A DNA stretch of 64,000 bases from Micromonospora sp. DSM 45708 (GTDB lineage Bacteria > Actinomycetota > Actinomycetes > Mycobacteriales > Micromonosporaceae): contig NZ_CP154796.1 of assembly GCF_039566955.1 (NCBI RefSeq), positions 4,464,001 through 4,528,000 of the forward strand. Reading direction: 5' to 3'. Of this stretch, positions 9,101 through 17,800 are shown piece by piece. How positions within the stretch are numbered: the stretch's first letter is position 1; every line of letters begins with the position of its first letter. Both the position numbers and the translations under genes were made by a program. Under the pieces are notes generated by a model. That model saw only the letters and a list, made by a program, of their open reading frames with translations, was not told the origin of the DNA and ran no database searches.

Positions 9101-11392
9101 GACGAGCTGGCGCCGGACCGGATCGACCTGTTGAAGATCGACGTGCAGCGCGCCGAGGCGGACGTGCTGGCCGGGCTGGACGACCGGCACTGGCCGCTTG
9201 TCGCGCAGGTCGCCATGGAGGTGCACGACGCCCCGGGCACGGCGACCGCCGGCCGGCTGGCCGAGCTGGTGGCGCTGCTGGAGGCGCGGGGCTTCACCGT
9301 GGTCACCCGGCAGGACGACCTGCTGGCCGGCACCGACCGGCACACGCTGCACGCGGTCCGTCCCGGGTACGCCACCGCGGGCGTGACGGTGGACGCGGCG
9401 CCCGCCGCCGGGCCCGTCGCGCCGCCTCGGCAGTGGCTCGCGGAGCGACTTCCGGCGCACCTGGTGCCGGCCGCGGTGGTGGTCCTCGACGAGCTGCCGT
9501 TGACCCGCAACGGCAAGCTGGACCGGGCGGCGCTGCCCGCGCCCCGGCTGGACCGGCCGGCCGGCGACCCGGCGGAGACGCCGGCGAACCGGGCCGAGGA
9601 GATCCTGGTCGAGGCGTGGCGCGAGGTGCTCGGGGTGGCGTCGTTCGGCGTCACGGACAGCTTCTTCGCGCTCGGCGGCGACTCCATCCGCAGCATCCAG
9701 ATGCAGGTGGCGGCGCAGAAGCGCGGGCTGTCGTTCCAGCTCAACGACATCTTCACCCACCAGACGATCCGGGACCTCGTCACGCACGGCCGGATCACGC
9801 TGGACGGGGTCGCGCCCGAACCGGCCGCCCACGACGGCCGGTTCTCGCTGGTCACGGCCGCCGACCGGGAGCGGCTGCCGGACGGGCTGGCCGACGCGTA
9901 CCCGATGACCGCGCTCCAGCTCGGCATGGTCTACCACGGTGAGCTGACCGGCGACCCGGCCGTCTACCACAACGTCACCGCGCACCGGGTCGCCGCGCCG
10001 CTGGACGTGGCGGCGCTGCGTCGCGCGCTGGCCGTGCTGGTGGACGCCCACCCGGTGCTGCGGACCGGCTTCGCGCTCGGCACGTACGCGGAGCCGTTGC
10101 AGCTCGTCCACGCGCGGGTGCCGGTCGAGCTGCCGGTGACGGACCTGACCGGGCTCGACGCGCCGGCCCGGCAGGCCCGGGTCGACGCGCTGGTCGCCGA
10201 GGAACGCCGGCGTCCGTTCGACTGGGCCCGGCCGCCGCTGCTGCGGCTGCACGCGGCCCGCACCGACGCCGACGGGTTCACGCTGCTGGTCGCCGAGCAC
10301 CACAGCGTCCTGGACGGCTGGAGCCTGCACCTGTTCCTGGCCGACCTGCTCGACGCGTACGACCGGGAGCGGGTCGGCGCGGCGGCCGGGGTCGATCCCG
10401 GGCTGCCGTTCCGGGAGTACGTGGCCGCGGAGCGGGCGGCCCTGGCCGACGCCGCGACCCGGCGGTTCTGGTTGGACGGCGCCGGTGCCGCGCCGCCGCT
10501 GCTGCTCGGCGGCGCGCAGCCACGGACCACCACCACCCAGCGGGTGCCGCTGCGGGCGGGCACCACCGAGCGGGTCGCCTCCGCCGCCCGGGACGCCGGG
10601 GTGCCGGTCAAGTCCTGGCTGTTCGCCGTGCACCTGCGCCTGGTCGGCGAGCTGGCCGGCCGGGACGACGTGGTCAGCGGCCTGGTCGTCGGCGGCCGGC
10701 CGGAGGGCGAGGGCAGCGCCGCCACGCTCGGACTGTTCCTCAACACGCTGCCGGTCCGCCTCGCGCTGGGCACCCGGTCGGTGGCCGAGCTCGCCGCCGA
10801 GGCGTGGCGGGCCGAACGGGACCTGATGGGGCACCACCGCTTCCCGCTCGCCGAGATCGTCCGGGCCGGCGGCGCGGGCCCACGGTTCGACCACTTCTTC
10901 AACTGGACGCACTTCCCGCCGCGTCCGGCCGACGCCGGCAGCCGCATCGTGGACAGTCGCGGCGTCACCGTGGACGTGGCGTTCAGCCTCGCCGTCGACG
11001 CCGAGCTGGCCGACGGGCGGCTCGGGCTGATGGTGCAGTACGACCACCGGCACGTCCCGGCCGATCGGGTGGACGCGCTGGCCGACGGCTTCCGCCGGCT
11101 GCTGGCGGCCGACCCGGACGCGCCGCTGCCACCGGTGGCCGGGCCGACGCCGGCGGCCGGCGGGGACGCCCGGCAGGAGTGGGCGGACCATGTGGCGGCG
11201 GCCTGGCAGGAGGTGCTCGGCACCGCGCCGCGCGACCCGGCGGCCGGCTTCCTGGCCGCCGGTGGCGACTCGCTGCGCGCGCTGCGGCTGGTCACGCTGC
11301 TGCGGCAGCGCCACGGCAGCGACCTGACGTTGCCGGAGTTCACCGCGCTGGGCAGCTACCGGGCGCTGGTGGAGCGGGTGGCGCGCGGATGA
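6131..11392 (+). CDS. NRPS C*-A(FkbM-MT)-PCP-C-PCP, AmbE-like, predicted glutamate-activating
   Basis: 1753 residues from GTG 6131, which follows a GGAG and overlaps the upstream stop; an in-frame ATG at 6008 inside the oxygenase is not credible. Residues 1-400 resemble a condensation domain, but the HHxxxDG position reads TPLIADPAS (degenerate). The A domain has A3 altered to TSGSTGTPRP (from 519), NLYGPTE at 655-661, and a code read by hand as D-A-K-D-L-G-L-V-D-K, near the surfactin-type Glu code DAKDLGVVDK. Between A8 and A9/A10 (about residues 823-1090) sits an FkbM-family methyltransferase (LDVGANIG at 857-864, HAFEPVP, KIDVQRAE at 1002). NGKLDR follows at 1127, then PCP Ser1185, an intact C domain (HHSVLDG 1390-1396) and a last PCP (Ser1714). 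There is no A domain for the last PCP and no thioesterase. Confidence 0.94.
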   Translation: MNGYRLSPVQRLAWSGKQDLVRARVRLGRPLDRARLQTAVDEVVARHEALRLTLVHHPGLRVPLQDVDDDRTVPVGAQGELSVMLTDDALELAATPLIADPASLRLVLADLARAYAGDLPAVEEEALQFLDITEWQVEERDQAAPPAPGAPAARLVEPHGDDPDATVTATVPAAELAGTARAANGDVGTLLLAAWALAVARRAETPDGAEETDLVLARWHDGRHAEGTGGVVGPLGGYGPLRLALPLPAEPAELLAAVRAAEVAADETFHLVDPVDESTGAVAGFAVQPPVAPATVAALGGTAAEVPVPPPPAGPRLTVLPGDDEVTLRVTGGQWLLDSLVAVLRSLPAALAGDAPLAVLGAGEAGWLVEAGGTAGAAPTRTVVDLLDAGLAGMDADAPAVVAADGAYPAGELDARAGRVAAALAARGLAGRPVGVLAGRSRETVVAFLGVLRAGAVFVPLDPDAPAPRLAAQLRAVGAECVVGDRGPATVSVGELVAAGGPPPATAPAPTDPAYVIFTSGSTGTPRPVRVSHAAAAHLTGALEATGYADSAPGLRVAVNAPLTFDASVKQLVQLAHGRALCLVPDDVRRDGAALAAWLAEQRVDVLDLTPSQLRILLAGAGDTRLPGLLLVGGEPVPEDLWAAVAARPGVRAVNLYGPTECTVDTTAAEIRAGDPPTIGRPLPGVAVRVLDERLRPVPPGVAGELCVAGPQLADGYLGDPAATASRFVELPLPAGGVERVYRTGDRVRFDARRRLRYLGRLDDQVKIHGFRVEPGEVAAVLRGHPEVADAAVVARDDDGYGDRLVAYVRPRAGVALDLDRVAGINPHETRYLYDEIFGQRVYLRDGIVLRPGATVLDVGANIGMFSLFVHQVCPDATIHAFEPVPAVVEALRRNVAEFGVPATVHAHGLSREPGEVSFTYYPGYSMMSGHAAYADPDAEIGVIKRYLANERDAGAGERDLLLDRADELLAERFAGRELTVPVRPLSAVLDELAPDRIDLLKIDVQRAEADVLAGLDDRHWPLVAQVAMEVHDAPGTATAGRLAELVALLEARGFTVVTRQDDLLAGTDRHTLHAVRPGYATAGVTVDAAPAAGPVAPPRQWLAERLPAHLVPAAVVVLDELPLTRNGKLDRAALPAPRLDRPAGDPAETPANRAEEILVEAWREVLGVASFGVTDSFFALGGDSIRSIQMQVAAQKRGLSFQLNDIFTHQTIRDLVTHGRITLDGVAPEPAAHDGRFSLVTAADRERLPDGLADAYPMTALQLGMVYHGELTGDPAVYHNVTAHRVAAPLDVAALRRALAVLVDAHPVLRTGFALGTYAEPLQLVHARVPVELPVTDLTGLDAPARQARVDALVAEERRRPFDWARPPLLRLHAARTDADGFTLLVAEHHSVLDGWSLHLFLADLLDAYDRERVGAAAGVDPGLPFREYVAAERAALADAATRRFWLDGAGAAPPLLLGGAQPRTTTTQRVPLRAGTTERVASAARDAGVPVKSWLFAVHLRLVGELAGRDDVVSGLVVGGRPEGEGSAATLGLFLNTLPVRLALGTRSVAELAAEAWRAERDLMGHHRFPLAEIVRAGGAGPRFDHFFNWTHFPPRPADAGSRIVDSRGVTVDVAFSLAVDAELADGRLGLMVQYDHRHVPADRVDALADGFRRLLAADPDAPLPPVAGPTPAAGGDARQEWADHVAAAWQEVLGTAPRDPAAGFLAAGGDSLRALRLVTLLRQRHGSDLTLPEFTALGSYRALVERVARG

Positions 11393-12561
11393 CCGGGTTC
11401 GGCACCGCCGCGGTGCACGGCGACGACGGCCTGGTTCCCGGCGGGGCGGTCGCGCCGCCGATCGTGCAGAGCGCCACGTTCAGCGCCGAGTCCGACGAGC
11501 GGTTCACCGAGATCGCCACCGAGACGCGGGGCAGCGCGTTCTACACCCGCTACGGCAACCCGAATCACGCGCAGGTGGCCGCCGTGGTGGCCGAGCTGGA
11601 GGGCGCGGAGACCGGGCTGGTCACCGCGTCCGGGATGGGCGCGATCAGCACGGTGGCGTTGGCCCTGCTCGCCGCCGGCGACCACGTGGTGGTGCAACGC
11701 AGCACGTACGGCGGCACCACCTCGCTGGCCACCGGGCTGCTGCCGCGCTTCGGCGTCGCGTACACCCAGGTGGATCAGACGGACGCGGACGCGTTCGCGC
11801 GGGCGCTGCGGCCGGAGACGCGGTTGGTGCTGGTGGAGACGCCGAGCAACCCGCTGCTGGAGCTGACCGACCTGGCCGCCGTGGTGGCGTCCGCGCACGC
11901 GGCCGGCGCGCTGGTGGTGGTGGACAACACGTTCGCCACGCCGGTCAACCAGCGTCCGCTGGCCGCCGGCGCGGACCTGGTCTGGCACAGCGCCACGAAG
12001 TTCCTCGGCGGGCACTCCGACGTGTCCGCCGGGGTGGTGGTCGGCGGCGCGGAACTCGTCGAGCGGGTGTGGCGGACGGCGATCGTCACCGGCGCCACGC
12101 TCGGCCCGGTCGACGCCTGGCTGCTGCTGCGCGGCCTGCGGACGCTGCCGCTGCGGGTGCAGCGGCACAACGCCAACGCGCTCGCGTTGGCCGAGGCGTT
12201 GGCGGGTCACCCGGCGGTGGCCCGGGTCCGCTACCCGGGGCTGCCCTCGCACCCGCAGCACGCGCTGGCCCGCCGGCAGATGACCGGCTTCGGCGGGGTG
12301 CTCGGCGTCGAGCTGGCCGCCGGCCGGGCCGGCGCGGCGGCGCTGCTGGCCGGGCTGCGGCTGGCCAAGCGGGCGGCCAGCCTCGGCAGCGTCAGCACGC
12401 TTGTGGTGCATCCGCGTTCGATGTGGGCCGGGATCGTGGACGCCGAGCAGCTCGCCGCCGCCGGGATCGGCGAGGGTCTGGTCCGCGTCTCGACCGGCAT
12501 CGAGGACACCGCCGACCTGGTGGCGGACTTCCTGGCCGCGCTGGAGGCGGCGCCGACCTGA
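11389..12561 (+). CDS. Cys/Met-metabolism PLP enzyme (gamma-elimination/replacement family)
   Basis: 390 residues, full length for the trans-sulfuration family (methionine gamma-lyase, cystathionine gamma-synthase/lyase, O-acetylhomoserine sulfhydrylase). Visible motifs: FYTRYGNPN (substrate/phosphate loop), ASGMGAIS (PLP phosphate), VETPSNP, VVDNTFATP (Asp to the pyridine nitrogen), and SATKFLGGH with Schiff-base Lys204. The ATG overlaps the NRPS stop (ATGA), so it is the last gene of the operon. Possible roles: making or processing a C4 amino acid, finishing the vinylglycine, or acting as a resistant copy of an enzyme class that vinylglycines inactivate. Rhizobitoxine synthesis also uses an O-acetylhomoserine-sulfhydrylase-like domain (in RtxA). 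The sequence does not choose between these. Confidence 0.9.
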   Translation: MTGFGTAAVHGDDGLVPGGAVAPPIVQSATFSAESDERFTEIATETRGSAFYTRYGNPNHAQVAAVVAELEGAETGLVTASGMGAISTVALALLAAGDHVVVQRSTYGGTTSLATGLLPRFGVAYTQVDQTDADAFARALRPETRLVLVETPSNPLLELTDLAAVVASAHAAGALVVVDNTFATPVNQRPLAAGADLVWHSATKFLGGHSDVSAGVVVGGAELVERVWRTAIVTGATLGPVDAWLLLRGLRTLPLRVQRHNANALALAEALAGHPAVARVRYPGLPSHPQHALARRQMTGFGGVLGVELAAGRAGAAALLAGLRLAKRAASLGSVSTLVVHPRSMWAGIVDAEQLAAAGIGEGLVRVSTGIEDTADLVADFLAALEAAPT

Positions 12562-12565
12562 CGAC

Positions 12566-14005
12566 TCAGGGCGCCTCGTCGCCGCGCTTCTCCTCCTGGG
12601 CCAGCACCGCGTCGCGGCGCTGCGGGTCGGTGCGCTCGGCCAGCTCGGCGGCGAGCCGCGGGTCACCGGCGAGCCGTTCCCGGTTGCGGTGCAGGAACGC
12701 CTCGAACCCGCCGGTGTACGGGCACGCGTCGTCGCCGAGCGCCTGTTTCGGCACGTACCGGCAGCCGCCGCAGTGGGCGCCGATCCGGTCCAGGTGGCCG
12801 CCGTCGAACGCCCACGGCCGGGTGTCGATGCGGGCCAGGTCGGCGTACTGGCTCATGCCGATGACGGTGGCGTTCATGATCCAGTCGGTGCCGTCGACGA
12901 AGCTGCGCCGGAACCAGTCGGCCAGCTCGGCGGCGCGCCAGCCGCGTTGCAGGCCGTAGTTGGCGAGCACGGTCAGCCGCGCGGTCTGGTGCGCCCAGCC
13001 GGTGTCCCGCACGCCGGCCAGCACGTCGGCCAGGCAGTGGGCCTCCACCGCGTCCGCGTCGAGCCGGTCGAACCACTCCGGCAGCGGTCGGGTGGCGGCG
13101 AGCCAGCCGGCGCCCCGGAAGCGCGGGTCGAAGTACCAGTAGAGCTGCCACAGGAACTCGCGCCAGCCGAACAGGCCGTGCACGAAGCGGTGCACCGCCG
13201 CGGTCGGCGCGGTCCCGGCGCGGCCGGCGCGCTCGACGGCCCGGATGGCCGGTTCCGGGTCGAGCAGGCCGAGGTTGAACGAGGACGACAGCGCGCTGTG
13301 CGCGAGCAACCCGTCGCGGTCGCTGAGCACGCCCTCGGACTCGGCGTACGCGGACAGCCGGTGGTCGAGGAAGTGCGCGAGCCGGGCCTGCGCCTCGGCG
13401 TGCGTGGCCGGGTAGCGGCGCGGGGCGTCCCGGCCGACGAACCGGATCCCCTCGTCCTGCCAGCGGTCGAGGTCCCGGCGGACCTGCGCGTCGATGTCGT
13501 CCTCGACGATCGGCGGCGGTGGCGGCACCTCGACAGTCGTCCGGGGGCGGGGCCGGCGGGTGGGCGGCGGCAGGTCCCGCAGCACGTCGTGCCGGTTCCG
13601 CGCGTACCGGTAGAAGTCGGCCATCCGCAGTCGGCCGCGCCGGGTGTCGGCCCAGGCAGCGAAGTCGGCGCGGTCGGTGACGAAGCCGCGCGGCGGCAGC
13701 ACGGCCAGCCCGTCGACGCTACGCGCGAACGCGAGCGTCGCCCGCGACGACGGGTGCACCACCTCGGCCGGTTCGCGCAGGTCGGTGAGCGCGGCCCGGA
13801 ACGTGTCGGCGCGCACCAGCCGGGCCCGGTCGCCGAGTTCGGCGGCCCGGTGCCGCAACGCCGACAGGATCAGGTGCGCCTTCTGCCGGTGCACTGGGCG
13901 GGCGGCGAACACCGACCGGTTCTCCACCAGCAGGACGCGTTGCGCGTCGTCGTCGAGGAAGTGGGGACCGAGCTGGTCCGCCAGGAGCCAACGCCAGCGT
14001 GACAT
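12566..14005 (-). CDS. (6-4) photolyase / cryptochrome-related protein with Fe-S cluster (FeS-BCP, PhrB-like)
   Basis: 479 residues of the bacterial FeS-containing photolyase class: N-terminal alpha/beta antenna domain beginning WRWLLADQLG, then an all-helical FAD domain (GWREFLW, GMSQYADL). Four cysteines at 324, 412, 415 and 428 have spacings of 88, 3 and 13 residues, the same as those I recall for Agrobacterium PhrB (350, 438, 441, 454), so a [4Fe-4S] cluster is expected. Role: light-driven repair of (6-4) pyrimidine photoproducts. Residues about 146-166 form a Pro/Arg-rich linker. It converges on the NRPS operon with only four bases between stops and is probably unrelated to it. A purine-rich GAAAGGGG lies about 12 nt before the ATG. 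Confidence 0.92.
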   Translation of the reverse strand: MSRWRWLLADQLGPHFLDDDAQRVLLVENRSVFAARPVHRQKAHLILSALRHRAAELGDRARLVRADTFRAALTDLREPAEVVHPSSRATLAFARSVDGLAVLPPRGFVTDRADFAAWADTRRGRLRMADFYRYARNRHDVLRDLPPPTRRPRPRTTVEVPPPPPIVEDDIDAQVRRDLDRWQDEGIRFVGRDAPRRYPATHAEAQARLAHFLDHRLSAYAESEGVLSDRDGLLAHSALSSSFNLGLLDPEPAIRAVERAGRAGTAPTAAVHRFVHGLFGWREFLWQLYWYFDPRFRGAGWLAATRPLPEWFDRLDADAVEAHCLADVLAGVRDTGWAHQTARLTVLANYGLQRGWRAAELADWFRRSFVDGTDWIMNATVIGMSQYADLARIDTRPWAFDGGHLDRIGAHCGGCRYVPKQALGDDACPYTGGFEAFLHRNRERLAGDPRLAAELAERTDPQRRDAVLAQEEKRGDEAP

Positions 14006-14047
14006 GTTTCGGTAATGCCCCTTTCACGTCGAACGGAATCGTGTGCG

Positions 14048-14701
14048 TCAACCGCCCCGGACCCCGGGACGGCGGTGGTCGGTGAGCCGCAGCCCGACGC
14101 CGCGTACCGCGACGACGGTGACGCCGGTGCCCAGCTCGTCGAGCTTGCGGCGCAGCCGCTTGACCAGGGACTGCACGTCGGCGCGGCGCTGCGTCGGCGC
14201 GTCGTGCCAGACCGCGCGGTGCAGCTCCGCGTAGCTCCACACCCGTACCGGCTCGGCGGTCAGGCAGGCCAGCAGGTCGCGTTCCAGCCGGGTGAGCGCG
14301 ACCTCCCGGTCCCCCCAGCGGGCGGTGGACCGGGCCGCGTCGATCACCAGCGCGCCGTCGGCCCGGACGTGGGGCGGGGGCCCCGGCCTGACATCCGCCT
14401 CGGGCGCGATCAGCTCACGCAGCTCGTCCAGGTCGGCGACCAGCAGCAGCGGCGCCACGCCGTCCAGCAGCTCGGTGAGGCGGAGCCGCTCGGCGGGCGA
14501 CGGCGTCACGCCGATGACCAGCGAGAAGTGGTGCCCCGCCGGATCGGCGCCGGCGGGCGTCGCGCTCGGGTCGTCCGTCGTCACGCCGCCCCCCACCGTG
14601 ACAGTGACTGTCAACCGGGCCACCCGATCCGGGGACCTGTTGGTGACAAGTTGCTTACGTACGGTCATTGATCGCCCGTTGGTGTCGATCATAGTGTCCA
14701 C
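14048..14701 (-). CDS. Winged-helix DNA-binding regulator (OmpR/PhoB-type C-terminal domain)
   Basis: About 217 residues. The C-terminal 95 residues form a Trans_reg_C winged helix (VALTRLERDLLACL ... VKRLRRKLDEL ... VAVRGVGLRL). The N-terminal part contains a short alpha/beta segment (FSLVIGVTPS) that is also found in the regulator at 19435, so the two are paralogues flanking the subtilase gene. No phospho-acceptor receiver domain is visible, so it is an orphan regulator. The start is uncertain: GTG 14701 gives the longest form, and ATG 14692 or ATG 14668 are alternatives; none has a good Shine-Dalgarno sequence. It is transcribed divergently from the subtilase and could regulate it (inference). 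Confidence 0.8.
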   Translation of the reverse strand: MDTMIDTNGRSMTVRKQLVTNRSPDRVARLTVTVTVGGGVTTDDPSATPAGADPAGHHFSLVIGVTPSPAERLRLTELLDGVAPLLLVADLDELRELIAPEADVRPGPPPHVRADGALVIDAARSTARWGDREVALTRLERDLLACLTAEPVRVWSYAELHRAVWHDAPTQRRADVQSLVKRLRRKLDELGTGVTVVAVRGVGLRLTDHRRPGVRGG

Positions 14702-14746
14702 TCGGGTGGCCGGCGTAGACCCGCACGGCGCCCAGGGGGCCTGGGG

Positions 14747-14759
14747 GGTTTCTCAAACC
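14747..14759. promoter_or_regulatory. Inverted repeat in divergent regulator/subtilase promoter region
   Basis: A perfect GGTTT-CTC-AAACC dyad lies in the 140-bp gap between the divergent winged-helix regulator and the subtilase start. It is a candidate operator; no matching -10/-35 pair was resolved. Confidence 0.3.
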
Positions 14760-14841
14760 GGTGTGACCAGTCGGGAGCGCAGTCTCCTGGCCCTTCTGTC
14801 ATGGCTCGATCATGCGCGGGTCATCGGAGGAGGCAGCACCG

Positions 14842-17800
14842 ATGCTGAGACGTCCACACCGAACGGGCCTGGCCGGGCGGCTGGTGAGCGCGGGCGCAGC
14901 CCTGGTGCTCGCCGCGACCGCGCTGGCCGCCACCGGAAACCCGGCGCAGGCGCAGGCCGCCGGCGTGTCGGCCGGCGACAAGATCCGTCCCGAGCTCACC
15001 CGGCAGCTCCAGGGCAAGAGCGAGGGCGACTTCTGGATCCACTTCGGCGACCGGGCCGACCTGGGCCGGGCCGGCGCGGTCAAGGACTGGAACCAGCGGG
15101 GCACCGCGGTCGCCGCGGCCCTGCGGAAGACCGCCGCCGAGAGCCAGGCGAAGATCCGCGCCGAGCTGGACCGCTCGGGCACGACGTACCAGACGTTCTG
15201 GGCCACCAACGCCATCAAGGTCACCGGCGGCTCGCTGGCCATGGCGCAGAACTTCGCCGCGCACACCGAGGTGGACGGCATCTACGCCCCGGTCGAGTAC
15301 AAGCTGCCGGAGACCGTCGCGGGCACCGACGAGAAGTCGACGAACGCCGTCGAGTGGGGCATCGCCAACATCAACGCCGACGACGTCTGGTCGCAGTACG
15401 GCGTCAAGGGCGCCGGCATCACCGTGGCCAGCATCGACAGCGGCGTCCAGTTCGACCACCCGGCGCTGGTGAACGCGTACCGGGGCAACAACGGCGACGG
15501 CACGTTCGACCACAACTACAACTGGTACGACGCGGCCGGCGAGTGCGACGACGGGCCGTGCGACTCCGACGGGCACGGCACCCACACGATGGGCACCATG
15601 GCCGGCGCGGACGGCGCCAACCAGATCGGCGTCGCCCCCGAGGTCAAGTGGATCGCCGCGAACGGGTGCTGCCCGACCGACGCCGCGCTGATCTCCTCCG
15701 GGCAGTGGATGCTGGAGCCCACCGACCTCGCCGGGCAGAACCCGGACGCCAGCAAGCGGCCCAACATCATCAACAACTCGTGGGGCACCACGGCGCCGTC
15801 CAACGAGCCGTTCATGGAGGACGTCACCAACGCGTGGACCGCCTCCGGCATCTTCGGCGTCTGGTCCAACGGCAACAACGGCCCCGCCTGCCAGACCAGT
15901 GGCTCGCCGGGCAGCCTGGCCAGCAACTACTCGACCGGCGCGTACGACGTCAACAACAACATCGCCAGCTTCTCGTCCCGGGGCACCGGGCAGAACGGCG
16001 AGATCAAGCCGAACATCTCCGCGCCCGGCGTCAACGTCCGCTCCAGCGTGCCGGACAACTCCTACGCCAGCGCCAGCGGCACCTCGATGGCGGCCCCGCA
16101 CCTGGCCGGCGCGATCGCGCTGCTCTGGTCCGCCGCGCCCACCCTGGTCGGTGACGTCACCGCGACGCGCGCGCTGCTCAACGACACGGCGGTCGACAAG
16201 GCCGACACGCAGTGCGGCGGCACCGCGGACGACAACAACGTCTACGGCGAGGGCCGGCTGGACGCGCTCGCGCTGCTCGCCGCCGCCCCGATCGGGGACA
16301 ACGGCACGCTGGCCGGCAAGGTCACCGACGCGGCCGGCGCCCCGGTCGCCGGCGCGACGGTCACCCTGACCGGCGCGGCGGACCGGACGCTGACCACCGG
16401 CGCCGACGGGACGTACTCCTCGCTGCTGCCCGCCGGCGACTACCAGGTGGTGGTCTCCGCGTTCGGGTACGCGAGCCGCACGCTGACCGCGACCGTCACC
16501 AAGAACACGACCACCACGCTCGACGTCGTGCTCACCGCGGTGGCGAGCGTGACGGTCAGCGGGCAGGTCACCGACGGGTCGGGCCACGGCTGGCCGCTCT
16601 ACGCGAAGGTGAGCGTGGCGGGCACGCCGATCTCGGACTACACCACGCCGGCCACCGGCCGCTACAGCCTGAAGCTGCCGGCCGGGTCGACCTACCGGCT
16701 CACGATCGAGCCGCAGTACGCCGGCTACCTCACCGTCACCAAGGAGGTCACGGTCGGCACCGCAAACCTGACCGCGAACGTGGCGGTGCCGGCGGACCCG
16801 GAGAAGTGCGCCACCGCCCCCGGCTACACCGTCAGCTCCGACGGTGAGTACGAGACGTTCGACGGCACCGGCGTGCCGGACGGCTGGTCGGTGGTGGACA
16901 ACGCCGGGTCCGGCCAGGTCTGGGAGTTCACCGACGCGGGCGAGCGCGGCAACCTCACCGGCGGCAGCGGCAACTTCGCCATCATCGACAGCGACAACTA
17001 CGGCAACGGCGGGAAGCAGGACACCTCGCTGGTCAGCCCGGTGGTCGACCTGACCGGGGTGAGCGCGCCGGTGATCCGGTTCAACCAGGACTACAACTGG
17101 CTGAACAGCGACCGCGCGGACGTCGACCTGAGCCTCGACGGCGGCACCACCTGGAGCAACGTGCTCCGGCAGGCGGCCGACGTACGCGGCAAGGTGACCG
17201 AGGTGCCGATCCCGCAGGCGGCGAACCAGTCGCAGGTGCGGGTCCGCTTCCACTACTACGACGCGAGCTGGGAGTGGTGGTGGGAGGTCGACAACGTGCT
17301 GATCGGCAGCAAGCTCGTCTGCAAGCCGGTCGACGGCGGCCTGGTGCTCGGCCACGTGCGCGACAAGAACGACAACAGCTACGTCAACGGCGCGACGGTG
17401 ACCAGCAAGGACCGCCCGGCGGAGAAGGCCACCACGGTCGCCACCCCGGACGACACCGAGCTGCCCGACGGCTTCTACTGGATGTTCTCGTCGCTGACCG
17501 GCACGCACCCGTTCACGGCCAGCGCCGGCAACTACGTGAGCCAGACCAAGCAGGTCACTGTCGAGACGGACTGGGCCACCACGGCCACGTTCCAACTGGC
17601 CGCCGGCCGGCTGTCGGTGCAGCCGACGTCGCTGACCGGCACGGCCCGGATGCCCAGCGGCAAGGTCAGCAAGACGTTCACCGTCACCAACACCGGCGGG
17701 GCTCCGGTCGACGTGGAGTTCTCCGAGCGTGACGGCGGGTTCGTGCTGCAACGCGCCGACGGGTCCCAGCTCTCCGAGCAGGCGCTGCTCGGCTCGACCG

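Noticed and set aside
6110..11314. 1734-codon minus-strand frame across the second NRPS
   Set aside because: Same shadow effect; no recognisable protein features.
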